From an uncultured Collinsella sp. (lineage in GTDB: Bacteria; Actinomycetota; Coriobacteriia; Coriobacteriales; Coriobacteriaceae): a DNA stretch of 18,432 nt. The notes beneath the pieces were generated by a model. The model saw only the letters and a list, made by a program, of their open reading frames with translations. It searched no databases and was not told the origin of the DNA. Below, piece by piece: positions 7,068 through 14,136 of this stretch (its first letter is position 1; each line of letters starts with the position of its first letter). Location: NCBI GenBank assembly GCA_902494465.1, contig CABUTH010000016.1:1-18432 (forward strand), written 5' to 3'. The translations under genes were made by a program, and so were the position numbers.

Positions 7068-8270
7068 CTATGCGGCCGACTGGCCCTCAGGCTGTGGCGC
7101 TGCGCTTCGACGCCACAGTACGTACGCCACAAGAGCAACGACCGCAGCAATCGTTGAAGCGAGGGCGAAGGCCAGAAAACCCGCGTGCGTGCCGAGCGCG
7201 TCGCACGCCCAACCGCCAAACAGGTTCGCAACCACGACGGACAGACCGCTCTGAACCATCGCGAAGGCGCTCTGACCTCGAGCGCGACAATCCTCGTAAG
7301 TGTGGTTGGCAATGTAGGTAACGCAGGAGTAGTAGACGGTCATGTAACTCACGCTCTGCAGCAGCTGGCCGCAGATCATGACCGGGACGATGCCGGTGCC
7401 CACGAGCACGAGCCTGAGCGCCGCCATGAAGCAGGAAAAGATCAGGAGGTTCATCTCGCCGAAGCGCCTGACCAGCTTGGAGGAAACGAGCAGGATGGGG
7501 ATCTCGCTCGCAGCGGAGACCGCACTCAGGACGCCCACGAGGTTCTGACCCTCGCCAAGCTCGACCGCGTAGCGGCCCAAGAACGCCCCGATGAAGCCAA
7601 TCGCGGCCGAACTGATGAAGGCGAAGACCAAGACGAAGGCGATCTCATTGCTGGTGAACAGCGAGAGGAGGCCCTTTCCGTGGGAGACCTTGGGATCGTC
7701 CGCGGCATTGGCGCGAATTCCCGCCTCGGGGAGGCGCCACATGTGAGCCGCGAAGACCACCAGCGCGGCAGAGACCACCGCGAACTGGATTTGAGGAGCC
7801 ATGTCGAGCAGCCGACCGACGATCAGGACGACGATGGCGTAGCCGATGGTGCCACCCATACGTATGCGAGAAAAGTCCAGGCCAGAGCGATCCGCGAGCT
7901 CGATGACGAGGGAGTCGCTCAGGGGCAGGAGCCCCGAGAAAAACGCCGAGAACGCAAAGGTTACGAGAAGGACCGGGACGAACGTCGACGCCAGGTAATA
8001 CAGCGGAGCGAGTACCGCCGCCGCAAGGCAGAGGATCACGATGACCGCGCGGCGGCGCCCGAGCTTGTCGGCGATCGTCGACCAGAGCGGCTGGATGGCG
8101 AGCGCACACACCGGGGTCGCCGCGAGGAGGATGCCGGTCTGGGCCGCACTGAGGCCGAGGCTCGTGTAGTGAGCGGAGAGGAACGGCGAGTACACGCCCG
8201 CGCAGACCCAGTAGAGGACGTTCGCGAAGAACAGCGAAGTCATGCTTGCGTTTGTCCTGGCGTTGTGCAT
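7068..8270 (-). CDS. MFS transporter (LacY-like / MFS_1-like)
   Basis: A 400-aa major facilitator with about 12 hydrophobic segments. It has the motif-A-like loop ADKLGRRRAV at residues 67-76 after the second span, and a hydrophilic central loop around residues 185-205. The general style, with an N-terminal FFANVLYWVCAGVYSPFL and a central half repeat, matches the proton-linked sugar/nucleoside symporter branch. An open frame reaches 8363, but ATG 8268-8270 is preferred because AAGAAGGGAGAAG lies just upstream and the first span then begins at a normal distance. It is the first gene of the minus-strand sugar operon, divergent from the RpiR gene. Its pairing with a PTS in one operon suggests it either imports a related sugar or exports a by-product; this cannot be decided here. 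Confidence 0.88.
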   Translation of the reverse strand: MHNARTNASMTSLFFANVLYWVCAGVYSPFLSAHYTSLGLSAAQTGILLAATPVCALAIQPLWSTIADKLGRRRAVIVILCLAAAVLAPLYYLASTFVPVLLVTFAFSAFFSGLLPLSDSLVIELADRSGLDFSRIRMGGTIGYAIVVLIVGRLLDMAPQIQFAVVSAALVVFAAHMWRLPEAGIRANAADDPKVSHGKGLLSLFTSNEIAFVLVFAFISSAAIGFIGAFLGRYAVELGEGQNLVGVLSAVSAASEIPILLVSSKLVRRFGEMNLLIFSCFMAALRLVLVGTGIVPVMICGQLLQSVSYMTVYYSCVTYIANHTYEDCRARGQSAFAMVQSGLSVVVANLFGGWACDALGTHAGFLAFALASTIAAVVALVAYVLWRRSAAPQPEGQSAA

Positions 8271-8333
8271 CGTGCTTCTCCCTTCTTGCTCGCCGGGTGC
8301 CTGTCTGGGCTTCGAAGTGATTCGCCATCTAGC

Positions 8334-8401
8334 GTGAAACGAAGTTGTGAGGCGTTGGAACAATGTTCTGTTGTTTCATCGTTTTCGTGCCGTTGTTTCA
8401 C
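8334..8401. promoter_or_regulatory. Cluster of TGAAAC/GTTTCA half-sites upstream of the MFS gene
   Basis: GTTGTTTCA occurs at 8370-8378 and again at 8392-8400, exactly 22 bp (two helical turns) apart. GTGAAAC at 8334-8340 is the inverse of GTTTCAC at 8395-8401. The half-sites share the core of the palindrome at 8474-8498 and lie between it and the MFS start, where a repressor would control the minus-strand operon. Binding by the adjacent RpiR protein is inferred. Confidence 0.5.
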
Positions 8402-8473
8402 GGCTCATAAGATAGCAGCTCAAGATGAGATTGCGCCGGGGAAGCACCGATTTACCGCGAACGGTAGGAAATC

Positions 8474-8498
8474 AGCGGTGAAACGCTATTTCACCGCT
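8474..8498. promoter_or_regulatory. Palindromic operator, probable RpiR-family binding site
   Basis: AGCGGTGAAA (8474-8483) and TTTCACCGCT (8489-8498) are perfect inverted 10-bp arms around a 5-bp spacer. The TGAAA-N-TTTCA core is typical of operators bound by RpiR-type regulators. It lies in the 300-bp divergent region between the MFS and RpiR genes, about 70 bp before the RpiR start. Another TGAAAC (8501-8506) follows at once, and TTGACC at 8530-8535 is a possible -35 element with no good -10. The site could give both autoregulation and operon control. Confidence 0.6.
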
Positions 8499-8570
8499 TA
8501 TGAAACATTTTGCTTTATTTTCACCTCTCTTGACCTAAGATACAAAGCAAACTAGGGCCAAGGAGTAACC

Positions 8571-9434
8571 ATGGATAAGACAGGGGATGTGCTCAGCCAC
8601 ATCTGCGCAGTCATGAGCAGCCTATTCCCCTCGGAGAAGGCAATCGCAACGTATGTGCTCGACCACCCGTCGGACGTCGCAACGATGACCGTCCGCGAAC
8701 TCGCCGCAGAAACCGGTACGTCACCGGCGTCTGTTTCGAGGTTCGCAAGGACGCTTGACTACCGAACCTATTCGGACATGCGTCTGGCGCTCGGCATATC
8801 CATCAGCAGGGCCTCCGGCGAGGAAAAGGCCACGGGCGGCAAGGTTACTCTGGACGACGTCGAGGGCTCCATTAAGTACGTCCTGTCTCACAAGGTCAAG
8901 GAGCTCTCCCAAACCGCCTCGCTCATTGACTCCGATGACTTTTCGGCAGTCGTCAATCTGCTCCACAACGCCAACCTCGTCCTGATTGCGGGCGTCGGCA
9001 ACTCGATTAGCATGGGCGTAAACGCGGCGTTCAAGCTCTCACAGGTTGGAGTCAGGGCGTTTTGCCCCAGTACCACCGATGCCATGGTCTCCGCCGCAAC
9101 CAGCCTCAAGGAGAATGACATCCTGCTCGTCATTTCGACGTCCGGATACTCGAAGCGCCTCGTCAACATATTCGACTCTGCCGAGGATTCGAACACCCCC
9201 ATCATCATGATCACAGACAACCCAGATACGCCGCTCGCGAAGCGTGCCACGTATATCATCCGAGCCATCTCGCGAGATCAGGCCATCACCGGAACCGAGG
9301 TCGCCTTCTCGCACAGCTCGATCAACTTCGTCATCGAGCTGCTGTTCCTCTTCCTGACCTCTTGCTGGGATGACCCGGTAGAGTTTAACAGGATCATCTC
9401 GAAGAATCTCTTGGGAGACAGGCAATACAGCTAG
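8571..9434 (+). CDS. MurR/RpiR family transcriptional regulator
   Basis: A 287-aa regulator with an N-terminal helix-turn-helix domain of the RpiR type (residues about 1-77; the recognition helix region is AAETGTSPASVSRFARTL) and a C-terminal SIS phosphosugar-binding domain (about 120-250). The SIS domain has IAGVGNSISMG at 139-149 and LLVISTSGYSKR at 185-196, the serine/threonine-rich phosphate loop. AAGGAG lies 6 nt before the ATG. RpiR proteins sense sugar phosphates, so the likely ligand is the product of the PTS or an aldolase-pathway intermediate. It is divergent from the operon and followed 49 nt later by the HAD phosphatase gene, probably in one transcript. AGG arginine codons are frequent in it, in contrast to the flanking housekeeping genes. 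Confidence 0.93.
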   Translation: MDKTGDVLSHICAVMSSLFPSEKAIATYVLDHPSDVATMTVRELAAETGTSPASVSRFARTLDYRTYSDMRLALGISISRASGEEKATGGKVTLDDVEGSIKYVLSHKVKELSQTASLIDSDDFSAVVNLLHNANLVLIAGVGNSISMGVNAAFKLSQVGVRAFCPSTTDAMVSAATSLKENDILLVISTSGYSKRLVNIFDSAEDSNTPIIMITDNPDTPLAKRATYIIRAISRDQAITGTEVAFSHSSINFVIELLFLFLTSCWDDPVEFNRIISKNLLGDRQYS

Positions 9435-9483
9435 GACGACGCACACCGGCGCACCGACGCCCAGACCGAAACGGGAGGACCCC

Positions 9484-10311
9484 TTGATAAAGCTCATCCT
9501 CGCAGACATGGACGGGACCCTGCTGCCGTTTGGCTCAAGGGTCGTATCGGAGCGCACGCACAGCGCGATTCTTTCGGCGCTTGATGCGGGCATCGCGTTC
9601 GGCCCCGCAAGCGGCCGCGACTACGCCGACCTGGCCGATGCCTTTGACGGCGACACGCGCTGTTTCTCGACCGGCATCATGGCCAACGGAAAGAAGGTCT
9701 TCTCCAGCGGCGAACTCGTGTTCAAAAAGACGCTCTCGACGGAGGCCCTCGTCAAGCTCGATAGCGCCGTACGCCCCTACGCGGGGACGTCACTCTGGCT
9801 AGTCGCCGATGTCGATGAGACAGGCAAACGCTGCGAGCAGTTCCTCTGCGCCGTCGAGCCTGGCGACGAATTCGCCCTGGAAATCGTTAAGGACTCCGGA
9901 AGAGACATGGCGCTCGGAGACGTGCCCACGAACCGTGACGTCATCACCGCCGGCATCTTCGTCAACGTCAGCTCCGCCCCGACGGAAGTCGTTCGGAGTC
10001 GATGCAAGGAAGCCTGCCCAGAGCTTGATTTCCCCTCGCCCGTCCCATTCTTCCTCGATGTTGTTCCGGCTGGCTGGAGCAAGGTAAACGGACTCGACGC
10101 GCTTCTCGGCAGCCTTGGGGTCACGCTGGACGAGGTCGCTTTTATCGGAGACTCGGAAAACGACGTGACGCTCCTCGAAAAGGTGCCGAACTCCTACGCA
10201 GTCGCGGGCGCGATGCCAGAGGCGAAGGCCGCGGCCCATCACCTGATCGGGGACGCAGCCGAGGACTCCGTCGCGAAGCTCATCGAACAGATTGTCCAGC
10301 AGCGAGGCTAG
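9484..10311 (+). CDS. Cof-type HAD-IIB family hydrolase (probable sugar phosphatase)
   Basis: A 275-aa HAD hydrolase. Motif I ADMDGT has D8 (nucleophile) and D10; motif III lysine is K200 in GWSKVNGL; motif IV is GDSENDV (D223, D227). The region between about 80 and 195 is the C2 (type IIB) cap domain. The start is TTG 9484-9486, supported by GGGAGGA four nt upstream; no ATG upstream is possible before the preceding gene's end. It is probably cotranscribed with the RpiR gene. In this context it may dephosphorylate an over-accumulated sugar phosphate from the PTS, relieving sugar-phosphate stress, but substrate prediction for Cof-type enzymes is unreliable. It is intact, unlike the related remnant at the other end of the locus. 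Confidence 0.9.
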   Translation: MIKLILADMDGTLLPFGSRVVSERTHSAILSALDAGIAFGPASGRDYADLADAFDGDTRCFSTGIMANGKKVFSSGELVFKKTLSTEALVKLDSAVRPYAGTSLWLVADVDETGKRCEQFLCAVEPGDEFALEIVKDSGRDMALGDVPTNRDVITAGIFVNVSSAPTEVVRSRCKEACPELDFPSPVPFFLDVVPAGWSKVNGLDALLGSLGVTLDEVAFIGDSENDVTLLEKVPNSYAVAGAMPEAKAAAHHLIGDAAEDSVAKLIEQIVQQRG

Positions 10312-10363
10312 GGTTCCGCCAGCGTGGCATGCGCCGCGTGCCTCGTCATCCGTTCGTGGCGCG

Positions 10364-10513
10364 CTACCTCGTAACGATCCAGAGCGTGGCCATCGTCGCG
10401 ACGCCGATGCCTACGATGAGCGCGGCCCACAGGACGCGGACCACGAGGTTCATGTCGCCCGCCACCACCATGTCGTTCGCGTGCCAGAACCAGCTCTCGT
10501 TTCCCTTGCGCAT
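10364..10513 (-). CDS. Small single-span membrane protein, 49 aa
   Basis: ATG 10511-10513 to TAG 10364-10366 encodes 49 aa: a short polar N-terminus (MRKGNESWFWHAND) and a hydrophobic stretch at about 23-47 ending in ATLWIVTR. AGGGGAG lies 6 nt before the ATG, which is better than expected by chance. It is convergent with the HAD gene and separated from it by about 50 nt. I do not recognise a family. A predicted transmembrane helix with a good ribosome binding site makes it a reasonable small-protein candidate, but short ORFs in GC-rich DNA can be spurious. Confidence 0.5.
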   Translation of the reverse strand: MRKGNESWFWHANDMVVAGDMNLVVRVLWAALIVGIGVATMATLWIVTR

Positions 10514-10731
10514 GATGCTCTCCCCTAGCCTCGATTACGCCATCTATGGCCGAGCAATCGCAGGTCACGTGCCATGGATTTGCCCTACGCCCAGCTTTCA
10601 GTTCCGTAAGGCGGCGGGAGCCTGTGCGAGGCCCCGAGTCCTGAGGCTGTTGCAATGAAAATGGGAATCAAGGAGCACGCATCAATCATATGGGTTCCTT
10701 TCGAGGATAAGGGCAAACGAAGCATCCATCA
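10514..10731. other. Intergenic stretch without a recognisable gene
   Basis: No convincing coding region is seen between the 49-aa ORF and the methyltransferase promoter. A short perfect palindrome GCCATCTATGGC occurs near 10539-10550. This stretch is also where the codon-usage style changes from the sugar locus to the housekeeping genes on the right, so it may contain the island boundary. Confidence 0.4.
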
Positions 10732-10737
10732 TATAAT
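10732..10737 (+). promoter_or_regulatory. -10 element upstream of the RlmKL gene
   Basis: TATAAT is a perfect -10 hexamer, 27 bp before the ATG at 10765. No good -35 sequence is present at 16-18 bp spacing. The downstream AGAGAGGTCACCC then serves as the ribosome binding region. Confidence 0.5.
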
Positions 10738-10764
10738 GGAGCGACGCAATCAGAGAGGTCACCC

Positions 10765-13323
10765 ATGGAATTTTATGCAAGCTGCCCCGAGGGCTTTGAG
10801 TCCGCACTCGCCGACGAGCTTAAACGGCTCGGACTTTCGCATGTCCGCCGCCTGAAGGGCCGCGCTACGTTTGAGGGCGAGCTCGAAGAAGGCTACCGCG
10901 CCTGTCTGTGGTCGCGCCTGGCCAGCCGCGTATTTGTGGTGCTTGGACGTTTTGAGGCGCAGGACGCCGATAAGCTGTACGATGGCGTTTACGACATCGC
11001 CTGGGAGAGCATCGTCCGCCCCGGCGCCACCATCGCCATCACCGCCCGCGGCGTGACCGAGCAGCTGCGCAACACGCGCTTCTCGGCTTTGCGCGCCAAG
11101 GACGCGCTGTGCGACCGCCTGGCCGAGGCCACGGGTCGCCGCGCCGACGTCGATGCCGCCGATCCCGACGTTCATCTGCTGCTTTCGCTGCGCCAACGTC
11201 GCGCGAGCATCAGCCTGGACCTTTCAGGCGACCCGCTGTTCAAGCGTCTGCCGCCCGCGGCGACCCGCGCCGGCGAGGACGTGCACGTGCTACGCCCCGA
11301 CTACGCCGCCCTGGTGTTGGCGCAGATCGGCTGGACCGCACTGTGCGAGCGCGAGCTGACGGCCGATGACTACGAGAACGAGGCTCTGCCCACGTTGATC
11401 GACGCCTCGTGCGCCGGCGGCGGCCTGCTGCTGGAGGCAGTGAATATTCTGACCGACCGCGCTCCGGGCGCCGCCCGCGAGCGCTGGGGCTTTGAGGGCT
11501 GGCAGCTGCATGATGCCGACCTGTGGGAGCGGCTGCGTGCCGAGGCGCGCGAGCGCGAGACGGAAGCACGCGAGCGCCAGGCGCGCATCGTTGCCGTAGA
11601 TGTTGACCCCGCCGCACGCAAGACCGCTGAGCGCATGGTTAAGTGTGCCGGCTACAAGCGCTTTGTCGATTTTTGCGCCGCCAAGTCCGCCACCGTACTG
11701 GACCACGCGGGCGCCGTCGCCGGTGCCGCCGTGGTCGCGGATACGACCGAGACCCCGCTTTCGCTCATGCACGACGCCATGACGCTGGTCGGCGAGCTGC
11801 ACCGCGCGCCCGAGCTTACCGCCGCACCGGTCGCCGCGCTCACCCGCGACGGACTTATGGAGCGCGCGCTCCATGCCGAGCCCGCGCGCTCCATCGCCGT
11901 CATGCCCAATAACGAGGAGGCGACCGTCGAAGTCTGGCCTTCGCTCGACCACGCCGCCGCGGCATTTGAGGCTGCGACCAACGCAGATGCCGAGGAGCAG
12001 ACCGCAAATGCCCAAGACGAAGCCGCCGACGCCCCCATGCCCGAGCCCGCCGCCACGCTCGACCTAGGCGACGGCAAGCCGCTGCCCGTGCTCATCCCCG
12101 AGTCGGAGCAGTTCGCCAACCGCCTGCGCAAGAACGCCCGCCTGCGTCGCAAGTGGGCGAAGCGCGAGGGAGTGAGCTGCTACCGCGTCTACGATGCCGA
12201 CCTGCCCGACTACTCCGCCGCCATCGATCTGTACGAGGGTTGCCCGCAGACGCCGGGCCGCTGGCTCGTCATCGCCGAATACGCCGCGCCCAAGACCATC
12301 GACCCCGCGCTGGCCCAGGCCCGCATGCTCGACATCTTGGCCATCGCGCCGCGCATCCTGGATGTTCCGGCCGAGCACGTGCACGCCAAGGCCCGCATGC
12401 GTTCGCGCGGCGGCTCGCAGTACGGCAAGCAGGGCGCTGGCAAGGGCGGCTCGGGAGAGCGCGCCAACATCGCGCGCCGTCGCCTGCCGCTTATCGAAGA
12501 GGGCGGCCTTACCTTTGCCGTCAACTTTGACGACTACCTGGATGTAGGCATCTTCCTGGACCACCGCGTCACCCGCAACCTGGTGCGCGAGCACGCCAAG
12601 CAGGCGCGCCGCTTCCTCAACCTGTTCGCCTACACCGGCACCGCCACCTGCTATGCGGCAGACGGAGGCGTCGAGGAGACCGTAACGGTCGACCTTTCCA
12701 ACACCTACCTGGACTGGGCCGAGCGCAACATGCGCCAGAACGGCTTTGTGGGTCCGCAGCATCACTTTGTGCGCGACGACGTGCTCGCCTGGATTCGCGA
12801 CCAGCGCCAGACGCGCAACCGCTGGGACCTGATCTTTGTCGACCCGCCCACGTTTTCGAACTCGTCCAAGATGGGCCGCCGTACCTGGGATGTCCAGCGC
12901 GACCATGTTGAGCTTTTGGCCGGCGTATCGCGCCTGCTCGCACAGGGCGGGCACGCCATCTTTAGCTGCAACCTGCGCGGCTTCCGCCCCGAGGCGCGCA
13001 AGCTCGCACGCGCGGGCGTCGTGCTACAGGACATTACGGCGCAGACCATCCCCGAGGATTTCGCACGCAACCAGAAGGTGCACCACTGCTATATCGTGCG
13101 CCGCCTGCCCATCGAGGACGCCATGGCCGAAGTCGGCTTTAGCGCCGAGGAGATTGCCGAGCGAACCGAGGAGCTGCGCAACCCCGAGGCCCGCAAGCCC
13201 CGTGCAGCAGCGCCCGCGCACGCGCAGGCCGGCCACGGCAAGTCCAACTTTGCCAGCAAACCCTCCCCTGCCGGCAAGTCCAAAAAGAAGAAGTTCTACG
13301 CCAGCAAGCCCAAGGATAAATAG
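10765..13323 (+). CDS. rlmL: RlmKL-type 23S rRNA methyltransferase with degenerate RlmL half
   Basis: An 852-aa protein with the layout of bifunctional RlmKL, which in E. coli makes m2G2445 (RlmL half) and m7G2069 (RlmK half) in 23S rRNA. Residues about 1-160 form the THUMP/ferredoxin-like RNA-binding region. The first methyltransferase domain (about 170-390) keeps LIDASCAGGGLLLEA at 211-225 where LVDPMCGSGTLLIEA is expected, and has ADTTETPLS at 325-333 where the catalytic NPPYGERL should be. It then carries an Ala/Glu-rich linker (about 390-435). The second domain (about 440-800) is intact: FLNLFAYTGTATCYAA at 617-632, VDLSNTYLDWA at 642-652 and VDPPTFSNSSKM at 692-703. A Lys/Ala/Pro-rich basic tail follows. 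The start is the ATG at 10765; the gene is monocistronic. It probably retains m7G activity only. Confidence 0.9.
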   Translation: MEFYASCPEGFESALADELKRLGLSHVRRLKGRATFEGELEEGYRACLWSRLASRVFVVLGRFEAQDADKLYDGVYDIAWESIVRPGATIAITARGVTEQLRNTRFSALRAKDALCDRLAEATGRRADVDAADPDVHLLLSLRQRRASISLDLSGDPLFKRLPPAATRAGEDVHVLRPDYAALVLAQIGWTALCERELTADDYENEALPTLIDASCAGGGLLLEAVNILTDRAPGAARERWGFEGWQLHDADLWERLRAEARERETEARERQARIVAVDVDPAARKTAERMVKCAGYKRFVDFCAAKSATVLDHAGAVAGAAVVADTTETPLSLMHDAMTLVGELHRAPELTAAPVAALTRDGLMERALHAEPARSIAVMPNNEEATVEVWPSLDHAAAAFEAATNADAEEQTANAQDEAADAPMPEPAATLDLGDGKPLPVLIPESEQFANRLRKNARLRRKWAKREGVSCYRVYDADLPDYSAAIDLYEGCPQTPGRWLVIAEYAAPKTIDPALAQARMLDILAIAPRILDVPAEHVHAKARMRSRGGSQYGKQGAGKGGSGERANIARRRLPLIEEGGLTFAVNFDDYLDVGIFLDHRVTRNLVREHAKQARRFLNLFAYTGTATCYAADGGVEETVTVDLSNTYLDWAERNMRQNGFVGPQHHFVRDDVLAWIRDQRQTRNRWDLIFVDPPTFSNSSKMGRRTWDVQRDHVELLAGVSRLLAQGGHAIFSCNLRGFRPEARKLARAGVVLQDITAQTIPEDFARNQKVHHCYIVRRLPIEDAMAEVGFSAEEIAERTEELRNPEARKPRAAAPAHAQAGHGKSNFASKPSPAGKSKKKKFYASKPKDK

Positions 13324-13328
13324 ACAAC

Positions 13329-13393
13329 GTTGCGGTGGAATACGGACTGTTTTGCCTGGAATTAGGCAGATTTAGACCGTATTTCACCGCAAC
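13329..13393. repeat. 65-bp imperfect palindrome between convergent genes (REP-like or bidirectional terminator)
   Basis: GTTGCGGTGGAATACGG (13329-13345) pairs with CCGTATTTCACCGCAAC (13377-13393); the only non-Watson-Crick position is a G-U pair. Inside, TGCCT (13353-13357) pairs with AGGCA (13364-13368) around a 6-nt loop. It fills most of the 95-bp gap between the convergent methyltransferase and response-regulator genes. No T-run follows on either strand, so it is more like a repeated extragenic palindrome than a classical terminator. Confidence 0.6.
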
Positions 13394-13418
13394 TCATATT
13401 GGGATGGTGGTTGGCGAT

Positions 13419-14132
13419 CTACCCTTGGGTGACCAATCGGTAGCCGATACCCACGTGCGTCTGGATATAGCGCGGATGCGCGGGGTCGGACTCAATCTTC
13501 TTGCGCAGCGTGCCCATAAAGACACGCAGGCTCGCCAGGTCGCTCTTGGTCGCCGTACCCCAAATCTCGTGCAGGATAAACTGGTGCGTCAGCACCTTGT
13601 CGGCGTTGTGCGCCAGCAGGCACAAGAGCTTGTACTCGATCGGCGTCAGGTGCAGTTCCTCGCCATCCATCGTGGCGATGCCGGCATCAAAATCGATATG
13701 CAGCTCGCCGGTATCGAACGAGCCCTCGGAGGCAACGCCGCCCGTCTGTGCATACGAAAGGCGCCTGAGCGTCGTGCGAATGCGCGCGAGCAGCTCCTCG
13801 ACCGAAAACGGCTTGGTCAGGTAGTCGTCGGCGCCAGCATCGAGCGCGCGGATCTTGTCCGCATCCTCGCTGCGCGCCGAGACCACAATGATCGGCATGC
13901 CCGACCATGTGCGCACCGACTCCACCACCTTGACGCCGTCCATATCGGGCAGGCCCAAATCGAGAAGCACGATGCTCGGCGTCTGCGATGAGGCGGCGGC
14001 GATGGCGGCGTGGGCGGTCTCCACGGCCATATGACGCAAGCCGTGCGCCTCGAGCGCGGCAACGATTAAGTTGCGAACGGCGGGGTCGTCCTCAACGACC
14101 AAGATGAGCGGTTTTACGGCAGAGTTCGGCAC
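13419..14132 (-). CDS. kdpE: KdpE-like OmpR-family response regulator
   Basis: A 237-aa two-component response regulator. The receiver domain (about 8-120) has the acidic pair D15/D16 in VVEDDP, phospho-acceptor D58 in VLLDLGLPD, S85 in VVSAR and K107 in YLTKPF. The C-terminal winged-helix domain (about 145-235) has LTPIEYKLLCLLAHN and GTLRKKIE, close to KdpE. An ORF extends to 14213, but the likely start is GTG 14130-14132, since AAGGAG lies 7 nt upstream, inside the last codons of the kinase gene, and only 4 nt separate the two genes. It is thus translated with the kinase. The probable target is potassium transport, given the Kup gene nearby; no kdpFABC genes are in the window. Confidence 0.92.
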   Translation of the reverse strand: MPNSAVKPLILVVEDDPAVRNLIVAALEAHGLRHMAVETAHAAIAAASSQTPSIVLLDLGLPDMDGVKVVESVRTWSGMPIIVVSARSEDADKIRALDAGADDYLTKPFSVEELLARIRTTLRRLSYAQTGGVASEGSFDTGELHIDFDAGIATMDGEELHLTPIEYKLLCLLAHNADKVLTHQFILHEIWGTATKSDLASLRVFMGTLRKKIESDPAHPRYIQTHVGIGYRLVTQG

Positions 14133-14136
14133 GGCG

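Noticed and set aside
7185..8555. Long plus-strand open frame opposite the MFS gene (456 codons)
   Set aside because: Its translation is low-complexity, rich in Arg, Glu and Asp, with no recognisable motif; it mirrors the MFS gene in GC-rich DNA.
10321..10350. Short stem near GGCATGCG/CGCGTGCC after the HAD gene
   Set aside because: Short stem with a 3-nt loop and no T-run; likely chance in GC-rich DNA.
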